Origin: Gnetum montanum
Taxonomy: Eukaryota; Streptophyta; Gnetopsida; Gnetales; Gnetaceae
Assembly: GCA_015680685.1 (NCBI GenBank)
Contig: MNCI01007580.1
Span: 631,334-695,333 of the forward strand
Length of the DNA stretch: 64,000 nt
Direction: 5' to 3'
Part shown: positions 43,925 to 54,268 of the stretch, piece by piece
Position numbering within the stretch: position 1 is the first letter of the stretch
How the letters are laid out: every line of letters starts with the position of its first letter
The notes under the pieces: model-generated
Told to the model about the DNA's origin: nothing
What the model saw: only the letters and a program-made list of their open reading frames with translations
The model's database searches: none
Translations under genes and position numbers: made by a program

Positions 43925-44190
43925 GATAAGTCATTTAGGAAGACACCTTCTTCCAAGCTTTTTACCAAGCTTATGTTCATTGGATTTCTTCTTCCCCATC
44001 TTTTTGGCCTTCTTGGACTTTGACTGCATGGATGGAGCTTTCTGTGCATGCTTCTTGTGTACCTTGGACATCATTTTCACTTCTTCTTGGAGTTTTCTCT
44101 ACTAAATATCAAAATATCAAGAAGTTTCAATGGGATGGTTTTTTTGAGTGCTATGAGATTAAAATGTTGTGATCTTCTTACATGTCATTT
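43925..44190 (-). pseudogene. Histone H2B-like N-terminal tail fragment (duplicate of 40000-40240)
   Basis: The minus-strand reading KSKKAKKMGKKKSNEHKLGK then KLGRRCL matches the lysine-rich tail of the pseudogene at 39840-40180. The upstream flank also matches (aaaatgttgtgatctt, tacatgtcattttcatt), so a segment of about 260 bp is duplicated. The histone fold is missing. Without the 39840 copy I would not have called it H2B. Confidence 0.55.
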
Positions 44191-44244
44191 TCATTAGGTT
44201 TATGATCCCATCACTAGCCAGTCCATTACATCAGGATTTGCTAT

Positions 44245-45745
44245 GGCCTAGCTCTGGAATGGAAACTGCGACAATCCAAACAAGATGGTAATGACCATAT
44301 TATGAATAAATAAATACATTTGTAATGGCAACAAAATTTTTTAATGTGAAAGATTTAATGGTGATTCTCCTCTTTGGATAATAAGATTGACATCCTCCCT
44401 CTGATGCTAATTAAGAAATGAAAGAGACCTTGTATCTTTTATTTAAAGTGGTTTCACCTCCACATCTAGTTTGCTTATATAAGTAGTAACTGGTAAGGGA
44501 AGATTTGCGTTTACTTATTTTACTCATCACAGATCATTTTCTTTTACGCCATTGCAACCGTTAGTAAGGAAACATATCTAATGACCCAAAGCCCCAGTTC
44601 AAGTTGATGTAGGGATTTACCATTTTTATGCAACTAACAAGGTTGTTTCAAAATTATATTCAAGGATGATATTCCATGAAAGCAAACAATGATGTTTTTA
44701 AATTTGTTTCAAAATGAATTTACATACATTGGTTATATTGTTGCATACAAGTTATCTGTTCAAATTTTAGGCAAAAACTAACTATTTTCATATAAGAGTC
44801 ATAGTTAGGGTATCTATGCAAAGATTCAAATATTATAAGGACCTATATTATCTTACAATATACAGTTAATATAGATACTACATTTACAATGGTAGCATTC
44901 TATACAAAACATGTTCCTATAGTTGTAGGATAAAAAGTAATGTACAAACCTAATTTTTAGTTAATGAAATAAATGATGTACAAAACAACAATATGTAAAA
45001 ATATGTGTGATATTGCAAATGACCTTAATTAGGAGTATAATAACTATAATTATGTAATTAGTTACTTGCTAAGAGTTGCAACTCTCCTCTTAGGTGTGTC
45101 TTGGATGTTGTGTTAAGGGCTCAAATTAGAGTAGATAACTAGATGGAAGAATAACATAAGAATCACCAGAAAAGTAGGAAAAAGAGCTTTTTCCTCATGT
45201 ATATTAGGTATGATGATAGGTTGTTATGTTGATTACCTCTAGCCATGCTAAACACTAGGAAACCCAAGGAAGAGGGAGATTCTAGGTAATAACTAAGCTG
45301 TAGGCACATTTTTCTATTATTTTTTGAGGGAAAGTTTGATCATTTATATAACAAGAGGGATGAACCTCTGAATTAGCAATTACAATAGTACTATCATCAT
45401 GAAGGGTAGAAGATCCTCTAGCAAAATAGATGAACACTCAAACTAATCAAAAAGTCGTAGGCATTCTTATAGGGTATCAAAACAAAAACTAAAAAATAAT
45501 CATGTGCGACATCATAAAGTTTATTTAAAATATTATAGTTCAATTAACAATATTAAATTATGTAAAAAAATATGAAATGATACATGTCAAAATGGCATGA
45601 AAGCACAAAAGATTGTATGAGACTATGGAGGGCCAAAACCAAAATAAGAAACTAGCATGAAATATGTAATAAATAAGAACAAGAAGGATGATAATAAACC
45701 CAAAACATTCATCCTTTTACATATATTTATAATGAAAATTATGCA
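44245..45745. other. No recognisable gene; AT-rich sequence
   Basis: No long frame, repeat or domain seen on either strand. Confidence 0.5.
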
Positions 45746-46163
45746 CTAGCTTAGATATATATATATATATATCTATAAATTGGACAAGATGATTTAAAAA
45801 AAATTGATGTTAACCAAGCCCAACTACTGGACGAGGTAACAAGATAACTAAAAACGGAATCACTCATCCCTCCTTTGTTTCTCTACCACTTACCCAATTT
45901 AGTTTTACCCTCTCGATCAAGTTTGCTCTTTTTTTTGTTTGTTCATGGTGTTTTTGAGAAATAAATCTCTTGCATAAGTAATGCTCAAAAATGCCATGAA
46001 CAAAGAAAGAAAGAGAAAACTTGACTAAGAGGGTAAAACTAAATTGGGTAAGTGGTAGAGAAATAGAGGTTCTATTTTTAGTTAGCTTGTTACCTTGTCC
46101 AGTAGTTGGGCTTGGTTAACATCATCTTTTTAAAAAATCATCTCGGCTAATATATATATATAG
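45746..46163. repeat. Second long inverted repeat (hairpin), ~190-bp arms
   Basis: The left end CTAGCTTAGATATATA and the following ctataaattgg.caaga match the left end of the hairpin at 34311. Both also contain ctggacga.g..aacaagat. The arms pair from ttaaccaagcccaactactgg to ccagtagttgggcttggttaa and through gggtaaaactaaattgggt. The loop is near 45955-45990. The right end passes into TAGTGG, as the first hairpin passes into TAGTGA. Confidence 0.88.
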
Positions 46164-46175
46164 TGGTTTCACGAG

Positions 46176-47395
46176 CTATGAGTAGAATTTAATTATTTTT
46201 TTTAAAGTTATCATCACTATTTGCATTCCAAATAATATATACTGGTAAACATAAATTGGTTAAAATAAAAGTTTATATATTTCGTATATGTTGATGAAGG
46301 AATACATTGCACAATTATTGCAACAAACATTATAGAGCTATATAATAGAATTGAGCAAAAGGGAAAATACAATGATAAGTGTGAACCTAATATGCCTAAT
46401 CCTCTAATTGAGCAAAACAAACTTCCTAGGCAATTCTACTTTGGAGATTTTTAGCATCTGAAATCTTTCTATATCTTTGCACATAGAAAGGAGGATGAAT
46501 CTTTAAAGAATCAATGGTCTTGACTCTAGATAATGCAACAAACATTAGACTTGTAAGTTTTTTTGTGTAGCGGTTTTGGGCTATGAGTAGAATTTAATTA
46601 TTTTTTTATTTTTTAAGTTATCATCACTATTTGCATTCCAAATAATATATATTGGTAAAGATAAATTGGTTAAAATAAAGGTTTATATATTGTGTATATG
46701 TTGATGAAGAAATACATTACACAATTATTGCAACAAACATTATAGGGCTGCATAATAGGATTGAGGAAAAGGCAAAATACAATGATAAGTGTGAACTTAA
46801 TATACCTAATCCCCCAATTGAGCAAAATGAACTTGCTGTGCAATTCTACTTGGAGATGTTTAGCATATGAAATTTTTCTATATCTTTGCACATGGAAAGG
46901 AGGATGAATCTTCAAAGAATCAATGGTCTTGACTCTAGATAATGCAGCAAATTTTAGACCTATAATTTTTTTTGTGTAGCGGTTTCGTGAGCTATGAGTA
47001 GAATTTAATTATTTTTTTGTTTTTTAAGTTATCATCACTATTTTCATTCCAAATAATATATACTGGTAAACATAAACTGGTTAAAATAAAAGTTTATATA
47101 TTTCATGTGTTGATGAAGGAATACATTGCACAATTATTGCAACAAACATTACAGAGCTGTATAATAGGATTGAGCAAAAGGCAAAATACTATAATAAGTG
47201 TGAACTCAATACACTTAATCCTCCAACTAAGCAAAACAAACTTCTTATGCAATTCTACTTTGGAGATGTTTAGCATCTGAAATCTTTCTGTATATTTACA
47301 CATGAAAAGGAGGATAAATCTTTATAGAATCAATGGTCTTGACTCTAGATAATGCAACAAACGTTAGACCCATAACTTTTCTTAAACCAATGTGA
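46176..47395 (-). repeat. Three ~408-bp tandem copies of the helicase 3' end
   Basis: ctatgagtagaatttaatt starts units at 46176, 46581 and 46992 (405 and 411 bp apart). On the minus strand each unit begins with the SRVKTIDSLKI-type helicase C-terminus and continues into non-coding tail. Only the third is joined to the longer helicase fragment. The repeat therefore arose after, or during, insertion of the helicase element. Confidence 0.85.
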
Positions 47396-47700
47396 ATAGT
47401 AGCATTATCTAGTGTCATTCCTTGAGATTTATGAATAGTCATGGCCCATGCCAATCGTAATGGTGACTGAAAAGATGCTCCTTGGACCACAGGTACAATT
47501 GGCATATGATGAGGATTATCATTATCAAAGGCACATCCGATGTAGGAGTCAAAATCAACAATAACATATAATGGTAATGCATGTGGCTATTTACCTTAAG
47601 GATACATAATATTGTGAATCATGTCAAGTGCACCATTCACCAATCCTGCTTTAGGCCAAAGGTTAACTGTAAGCATTACCCTTGCACCTTCACATATAAG
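47296..47700 (-). pseudogene. PIF1-type DNA helicase C-terminal fragment (second copy)
   Basis: Minus-strand reading: ARVMLTVNLWPKAGLVNGAL (47650), then LPLYVIVDFDSYIGCAFDND (47550) and, in an open frame from 47505, PLRLAWAMTIHKSQGMTLDN (motif V) and MGLTFVALSRVKTIDS (motif VI). It aligns along its length with the fragment at 35030-35990 but is better preserved in motifs V and VI. N-terminal motifs are missing. Like that fragment, it reads toward a long hairpin. Confidence 0.82.
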
Positions 47701-48114
47701 TAGAGATTGCATTACTTGTTGCAGTAGATAGTTGTTGCACTACTTGTTGCAGTAGATGGTTGTTGTTGTTGATCTTGAAGAAAATGTGTTCTTCACCTTC
47801 TTTATTTGGACTAATAGCAGCAAAATTCATGTTTCTAAAAATACATGAATTCCAATATTGCACCTCTTAATCTTGTAACACAATGCCTAAGTTCAATATC
47901 TTTAATACTACATCACATCGTAACCATCATCACCTTAACCGTTGCCATGATCGTAACTATCACTGTAACCATAATCGTCATCATTTATAATAATAATAAA
48001 TATTCATTATTACTGTAATCATAACCATCACCATTTATAATAATAATAAATATTTAATATTTTCCACCATTTATAATAATAAATATTCATTATTACCCAC
48101 GGCGAGCCCTACAC
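47700..48114. repeat. Simple and short tandem repeats
   Basis: ttgcagtagatggttgttg-like duplication at 47710-47770, then CAT/AATA-rich repeats with taataataataaatattcat at 47985-48090. No gene seen. Confidence 0.6.
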
Positions 48115-48365
48115 GTGAGGGAATACGAAGAGATGAATGGGGAGCCTAAGGGTCTGGGGGCGTCAATTGAATAGAGATTCGACTCCCCTATAGTGACTCT
48201 TTGGCTGCTTTGCATGTGGTGCGTGCATGTGAGGGAATGCAAAGAGATGAATGGGAAGCTCAGAGGTTAGGGGGCATTAATCGAGTAAAGATTCAACTCC
48301 CTTGCACTGATTGTTTAGCTCCCATGCATGTGGTGCATGCGGGTGAGGGAATATGAAAAGATCAA
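48115..48365. repeat. 114-bp tandem repeat, 2.2 copies
   Basis: gtgagggaat begins at 48115, 48229 and 48343, exactly 114 apart. The units share gagatgaatggg, gattcaactccc-type and catgtggtgcgtgc words. They are more GC-rich than the flanks. A part (gtagtgactctttggct) reappears alone near 48938. Confidence 0.8.
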
Positions 48366-49000
48366 ACGAAATTAACACTACAACATATATTCGTAATGCA
48401 TATTCATTCATGGAGATATAAAAAATCACGTTACAAATTCATAAATAATGTTATTATTATATCACAGGCTTTTGTATATTGACATTATTGTTTCAATGGA
48501 CAAGATATGAATGATGCTAACACCTCATTCATAATTATTATATTATAAGTATTGTGGAATCCAATAAATGTTATGAGATTATTATAATTAGAGAAATAAT
48601 CCATAATTATAATCTGAGATATTATGGATTATAAGATTCATTCGAACAGTAAACATTTCATAATAAATAAAGCTAAGATATGATGAAATATTACTCATAA
48701 TCCATAATTTTAGAGATATTATTTATTCATTCATAATACTAACCCATAATGATTATATCTCGGTTAGCATTATCCATAAGATATATATAATGAAATGATT
48801 ATAAATAACCGACTTTATTTATGATGAAATGTTTATAATCATTATATATAATCATTTCTGTTTATGATTATAAATATATCATTATATATAACCAAGATTA
48901 TGAATACCTGAGATAAATATAATCATTGGCTCCCCTGTAGTGACTCTTTGGCTAGGGAAGATTTATAAATAATTGGTTATTTATGATTATGGTAAGACAT
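48366..49000. other. AT-rich, palindrome-rich tract
   Basis: Many interspersed copies of ataattat/ataatcat and their complements; no coding potential. Could be scrambled satellite-like DNA. Confidence 0.5.
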
Positions 49001-50063
49001 GTGTGTCGGCAGAGAGCTCATCACCGTTTTCCTTGGCATTAGCTAGGATCATCACAACATGATCTTGCTGGAGATCTTCCCAGGGTCTAGGTTGCCAGAG
49101 GTGCAGAAGTTCTCATTTTTAAAATTTACCAAGTTAACAACCATATCATCCATTAGATTCCATCAATCAAAGAATATGTACATAAAGAAAAGGCCTCACT
49201 GCATGCGAGAAGGTAAGAAGAAATTATCAAATTTGAACTCTTTAAGTCCTTCCAATAAGTGGGAAAAATTGTTAAAATTATGACCGAAGTGAGGCCAACA
49301 TCTCAAATTGGCTAATAATTTTCATGTGCTAGCAAAAATGCTAATGCTTTTTCATTTTATTAAAATGCATATTGCAAACAAAAAAGTAGTCACAATTGTA
49401 ACAACTGAATACATCTATGCCATGGTAACTGCTGAATTTCAAAGTATAGCCATAGAAATGATAAAACCTACACAAAATATACAATGAGATAAAGAGAAAA
49501 TGAACTTACAAATGTTCCTTTATATTGAAAAAGGGTGTAGCAAAAGAAGATTACTCAAGATAGTAGTAGAAAATTACAATTTCAAAATTCCTTGCCACTT
49601 TAGAAAGCATTGAAAAAAGAACAGAACCAAACTTTGGAATGTTTTTGCATTGGGAATGCAAACGTATAGGAAGGCATGCTAAGTACTGATGATAAAAGAG
49701 CTCAGCTTGAAGTGAAACTATGAAAATTGCACAAAATCATCAAAATGTAATGTTCAACACATTATAATTCACTATAAAAAATTAACAAAAGCATACATAA
49801 AAAGACTGGCAGAAAGTTTGTTTCTAGAAAGAGATTCCAATAACCAAAGGCTATTGTTGACATAGAAACTTTAGAAGACCCTTCCCCTTAGGCTATAGCT
49901 TCAACTGTATCCATTACCATCTTTCCTTGAATGCCTCTACCCCTACCCCTCATCTTGCCCCTACTTGCAAAATTTTATGCTTAACATACATTCAAACAAA
50001 GCTACTCAAGAAACATATTGGCCTAATTCATATATAAATTTTATCTAAGAAAAAGAAACCTAA
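49001..50063. other. No recognisable feature
   Basis: AT-rich, short open frames only. Confidence 0.5.
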
Positions 50064-50324
50064 ATGAAGGGATATTTTAGCTATTATAACAAAAATTGTA
50101 TTATGATTGTCGATGATGTGTGCATGTCGTGGCCCTTGGTGTTAAGCAAGGATGCAGCAAGGGCTGACTGGCCTATTGCCTTGGTTGAAGAAGCGCATGC
50201 CAATGAGCTTGTTATTATAGCTAAAGCATGGGCCACCATTGTGCGTGCCTTTTTAGCACTCTGGCAAAGCTCTGAAGCTAGCGTCATCGAAGTTGGTTCG
50301 GTTAGGCTAAGTGACTTGCAGTAG
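50064..50324 (+). CDS. Unidentified 86-codon open frame
   Basis: The frame from an ATG at 50064 to a stop at 50322-50324 lies in a slightly GC-richer island and has a reasonable composition (ANELVIIAKAWATIVRAF). An equally long frame overlaps it on the minus strand, so coding is not established. No family is recognised and there is no supporting neighbour. Confidence 0.15.
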   Translation: MKGYFSYYNKNCIMIVDDVCMSWPLVLSKDAARADWPIALVEEAHANELVIIAKAWATIVRAFLALWQSSEASVIEVGSVRLSDLQ

Positions 50325-51511
50325 TAGTTGGAAAAGGACATGAAGATAGAATGGAAATGAAATTCTCATTCCCATTCCCATTCCCATTCAGCATTTGGTT
50401 GTGTTTGGTCTTTTTATGTGTGCAGCAAGAATATGAAAATCTACGGCTCTTTGGTTTACATTCTACGCAATGGGAATACAAAAAGGTGTGGCTCTTCGGT
50501 TCATGTTTTTTTCCCATTTCATGGGATCTTATGTGGCCTATGACGTGGAGGGCGACAAATGCACTCGCCCCTTCCCCCCTATCCTACAAGATGAGTTAGC
50601 CTCTCATCCAAAAATAATGAAGAGTCTACAATAAGAAATAGAAAGAGTGGTAATAAATCTAGAAGGCCTATGCTTTTAGAAAACTTATATAGAAAAGAAA
50701 TTAGAAAAAAAAAAAAACAAACAGAGAAAAGAAATAATACCCAAGTCATTAGAGTTCATATTGTAAAGCAAGAAACTAAGAAGCCTCTACAAGTGCTCAA
50801 ATTTACTAAGAATCAATGTATCATATGTTAATAAAGATAAAATTATTTCATTAAGATTTAAGATACTCACTAATTTCACAGATATAGTTAACATTCTTCT
50901 TTGTAATCTTCTACCACCATGGTTCTATGGATTTCCACTTTAAAAGTTTAATAATGATCTTTAAGGATTTCAAAAAGAGCTATAGTAATGATAATATTTT
51001 GCATAAGAGCTTCAACAACTAAGGAATTCCAGAGGAAGAAACAATAAATGAATATATAGAGAAAACTATAAAATTCATGAAAAGAGATAATAACTTAGGA
51101 GAATGCTTGGAATGAATGGGAGAGCATATAAGAGATATTTGATGGAACAAGAGCCACGTAAAGTGTAAAGAATATAAGTGGTTGAGGAGATATTTATAGG
51201 GTTCTAAGTAATAGTTAGGATGGGACATGCATTAAAATGAAATTAACACTTCTCACTCTTATGGGACCTAAGAAATATTCTTTCAAAGTATACTAGTCTA
51301 ATTGATGAACTATCCTAATCAACTCATGAGTCATTTTTGAGTGATCATTTTCCATGTCCAATGAAAAGATTCAAATAATATCCAATAAAATTGAAATTTT
51401 GTGAGCTTGTAGATCTTTTTAGAAGCTTTGAAAAGAATCCAAAAATAGCTTAAAAATCCTATTAAAAAATAGTTATGACTTCTTAAATTTGAGTCAAAAT
51501 TCAGAATTTCT
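50325..51511. other. No recognisable gene; short CATTCC repeats
   Basis: A few tandem attccc hexamers near 50370 and a cggttcatg/ctctttggtt pair at 50445-50505. Otherwise AT-rich unassigned sequence. Confidence 0.5.
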
Positions 51512-51785
51512 TAACCACCCCAATGAGCTCTTGACCATCCTAATAAGCTACAGGAAGATTCATGACCATCCTAATAAGCTATACAAACCCTTATGACCAC
51601 CCCAACAAGATACAGAAACTCTTATGATTATCCTAATAAGTTACAAGAACCTTGATGACCATTCTAATAAGCTACCAGAACCCTCTTAACCATCCTAATG
51701 AGCTATAAGAAGCCTCATGACTAACCTAATGAGCTACATGAACCTTATTGACTATCCTAATAAGCCTCAAAATTATATAGGCCAC
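51512..51785. repeat. 31-bp minisatellite, about 8 copies
   Basis: Diverged units of the form gaccatcctaataagctac plus 11 bases occur at a period near 31. No spacer/repeat contrast as in CRISPR arrays, and units diverge throughout. Confidence 0.85.
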
Positions 51786-51968
51786 TATAATAAGTTTCAA
51801 GACTTGTTTTGATCATGTTAATAAGTTTAACTAAGAGTCTAGGTAAGGTAACTAATTATTATCAATTCAATGAATTGATTAGTCACTTGGACCAATAGTT
51901 TATAAATTAGAATAATCATGAAGATGTATACTCATTTAGCCTATAACCAAATCATACACCGGAAACAT

Positions 51969-52724
51969 TGTACTGACCTAAATTGTCGGTGTAAGGCTGG
52001 AAGGAAAACAGACACCGAGAGATCGTCGAGCAGCCACAGTTGACCCTGCCTTCACTTGAGGGCAAGCTGGAAAAGGGAACGAAGGCAGAGTGCCTTGGAA
52101 GGTTTGCACGTAAATCAACCAAGGACTTCCCCGAGCGTAAGCTACGGCTAGCGCTGGGGTTATTGTAAACAGGATGTAAATGGAATGTAGATAACGATAC
52201 GAAATGTAAATAAAGTGTACTGAATTATGAATAAAGCATAAACAAAGTTATATTTGTAAAGCATAAACAGAACTTAAACAATGTAAATGGGAGGCAATAA
52301 TGAAACTGTATTATATTGCTTTAAAAAAAATGTGCACTGGTCAAAGCGTAGTTGCACAAGTGTGAATGGCAAGTCAAACGCCTAGCCTTGGAAAGATATG
52401 ACACGATGATGCGACGATGTGAGAAGAACTTGGAAGCCAAAAATTGAATGTGCCGAGTGCCCAAGGATTGCAAGTTCTGTCCTCCTTCAGAATTTCCAAT
52501 CTTTCCAATCTTTGCCTCTTCCTCTCGCTTCTCTCTGGCTGCTTTTTCTTTACTTCTCTTGCCTCCCCCAATTTGTGTGAATTGATGGGGTATTTATAGG
52601 GTTGGGCTAGGGTTTTGGCTAGGGTTTGCTTTGACCAGGTTCAATATATCTGTGCTGGATAGTTGTACACGAGTTGGATGTGTGTTGGCAATTGCATACG
52701 TTAACCAGGTTCAATGTATTTTAC
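51969..52724 (-). repeat. Solo-LTR-like block with minus-strand promoter
   Basis: This block is clearly richer in G and C than its flanks. On the minus strand it carries two AAACCCTAGCC/AACCCTA telo-box-like words directly upstream of TATAAATA (52591-52598 in plus coordinates), then a leader without long frames. A TTGAACCTGGT word occurs twice upstream. The plus-strand ends TG (51969) and CA fit an LTR, but I could not find a target duplication. It could instead be a host promoter plus 5' leader. Confidence 0.35.
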
Positions 52725-52840
52725 AACTTGTGGGTCATTCCAGCCCATAAAAATACAAATAAATTAGAAAAACAAGCCCTTGAGTGATAAAACTTTAGAA
52801 AGCTTAGGAGGATTGGCTCCAGCGGCGGCTCCCTTAAAAA

Positions 52841-52866
52841 ATTATATATATATATATATATATATA
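52841..52866. repeat. (TA)n microsatellite
   Basis: About 12 TA units, located exactly where the CDIN1-like reading on the minus strand loses homology. Confidence 0.9.
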
Positions 52867-52867
52867 T

Positions 52868-53571
52868 GAAAGCCTTGCTATCGACCCAATTGACAATACA
52901 ACCACAAACCCCAATAGGCACCTCCAGCTTCATGTACGGAGTCTTGCTAAATCCTACAGCCCTTAATGCATCCTCCGCCACAAAGGCAATTCCCAATCGC
53001 CTTAACCTCTCCCTCAGCATCCTTTCATATTCAAGACCCATGACTCTGCGCACCATTTCAACATGAGGAGAGGCAATTTTATCTGCCTTGATGTATCTTT
53101 CTGCATCCTCAACAAGCTTATGAAGAGAAAATCCTATTGGATTGGGTAATTCTAGAAGGGAAGGAGGATCCTTGAGGGCCCAGAGATCTGCGTTTTGTTG
53201 AGCCACAGTAGAGACTGGAGAAGGGTTTTGAGAAAAATGCAAGGCGGAACTTTCTTTTGCTTGCTTATGTGCACAATATCCATCCCACTTGAATATGCAC
53301 CAACGTATTCTCGCGCTGCACTAGGACTAGTGAATGTGTAATATTCTTTTCTGAGTTTCTTTGATCTTTCTTGGCTCAAGATTACCATCACGGTGTTCAA
53401 TTGAAGCCACGGAAATTGGATTCTTGCCATCTTAATTCTATACACATACATTTCCTCCTCGTCGTCTTCTTTTTCTTCTTTCTCTTCTTCCTGGGTATTT
53501 GTTTCTGGCTTTCCCTTTTCATCCTTCTTCAACAATAGCCTGCGGAGTTCTTCGTACTCACTTGATTTCAT
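52868..53571 (-). pseudogene. CDIN1: CDIN1-like (TPD-motif) nuclease pseudogene
   Basis: CDIN1 is a predicted restriction-endonuclease-fold nuclease that partners codanin-1 in animals; its plant role is little known. The minus-strand start at 53571 reads MKSSEYEELRRLLLKKDE, an acidic insert, then FPWLQLNTVMVILSQE and SPSAAREYVGAY. After a frameshift near 53245-53290 it reads VEMVRRVMGLEYERMLRERL, AEDALRAVGFSKTPYMKLEV and CIVNWVDSKA. Family members have TPD and (I/V)HW(I/V)ESK here: TPD is TPY in this copy, so a predicted catalytic Asp is lost. The fragment stops at the TA repeat, missing the C-terminal third. Confidence 0.68.
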
Positions 53572-53628
53572 TACTAAAATTGGCAGAAGGCTAAATGTTT
53601 TCAGTGCAGACCAGATGACACAGGCAGA

Positions 53629-53930
53629 CTAACAAAAAAACCAGACAACACGGTAGCCGCGGAACGGAAATGCGGTGGATAGAAATAGCGACGTGGTGGG
53701 CAGCAGAGGAGTCAGCGACGTGACAGGTAGCACGGGAGTCAGCGACACGGCAGGCAGCGTGGGAGTGGCAGCATGGCAGAAACTGCAGGAGGAGCTCTTG
53801 TTGTCGGTAACGGTGGTGGTGTCAGAGGGCTTCGGATTGGGGTTGGAATTAAAGTTTGGAGCTGCTGTTGAAGAAGTGATGGTTGACGGCAGAGCAGAGA
53901 TCAAGGGTGGGGAGGAGATTTAAAAAAAAA
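53629..53930. repeat. GC-rich segment with ~27-bp repeats upstream of the CDIN1-like gene
   Basis: ggagtcagcgac..g.caggcagc units repeat at 53709-53780. Both strands are open across it (LTPVLPVTSLTPLLPTTS on the minus strand), which is a repeat effect. It may be the former promoter or 5' UTR of the adjacent gene. Confidence 0.5.
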
Positions 53931-53989
53931 TTGGCATAGACTCTCTAAGAATAATAAGCAGATAGGATCATCAGTAACGATTAACAAGA

Positions 53990-54268
53990 TTGAAGTTTAT
54001 AGCTGCCATAATCCTGCAACAAATTTCTGTGGAGATTGCCTTTTCTTACTACTGCTGCTGCATGTGTTGGCTTTGCTTCAGGATTTGGAACAACCCTTGG
54101 TTTTCTAAGCTTGCTCTTGTTGTTGAGCTCTTGACGCTGAGAACAGGAATTAGCATGGCAATATGTCTTTTTGTGATGTCAGTTACTGCCCTCTGCAATT
54201 GGGCTTCCATCCTTGAATTGCGGAGAAATCTAGAGAGAGTTAACAGTAAGCAATCCTGTTATTTGTAA
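53990..54268 (+). CDS. Unidentified 92-codon hydrophobic open frame
   Basis: The frame is Cys- and Leu-rich with two hydrophobic stretches (FSYYCCCMCWLCF and MAICLFVMSVTALCNWAS) followed by ELRRNLERVN. It could be a membrane-protein exon remnant. I recognise no family, and the ATG has no visible promoter. Confidence 0.2.
   Translation: MKFIAAIILQQISVEIAFSYYCCCMCWLCFRIWNNPWFSKLALVVELLTLRTGISMAICLFVMSVTALCNWASILELRRNLERVNSKQSCYL

Noticed and set aside
51512-51785. Possible CRISPR-like array
   Set aside because: No constant repeat with variable spacers; the whole 31-bp unit drifts, and the context is eukaryotic.
52600-52630. Interstitial telomere repeat
   Set aside because: Only two imperfect AAACCCTA words separated by other bases; better read as telo-box promoter words.
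53629-53923. Frames on both strands (91 and 82 codons)
   Set aside because: GC-rich 27-bp repeats keep both strands open; no domain.
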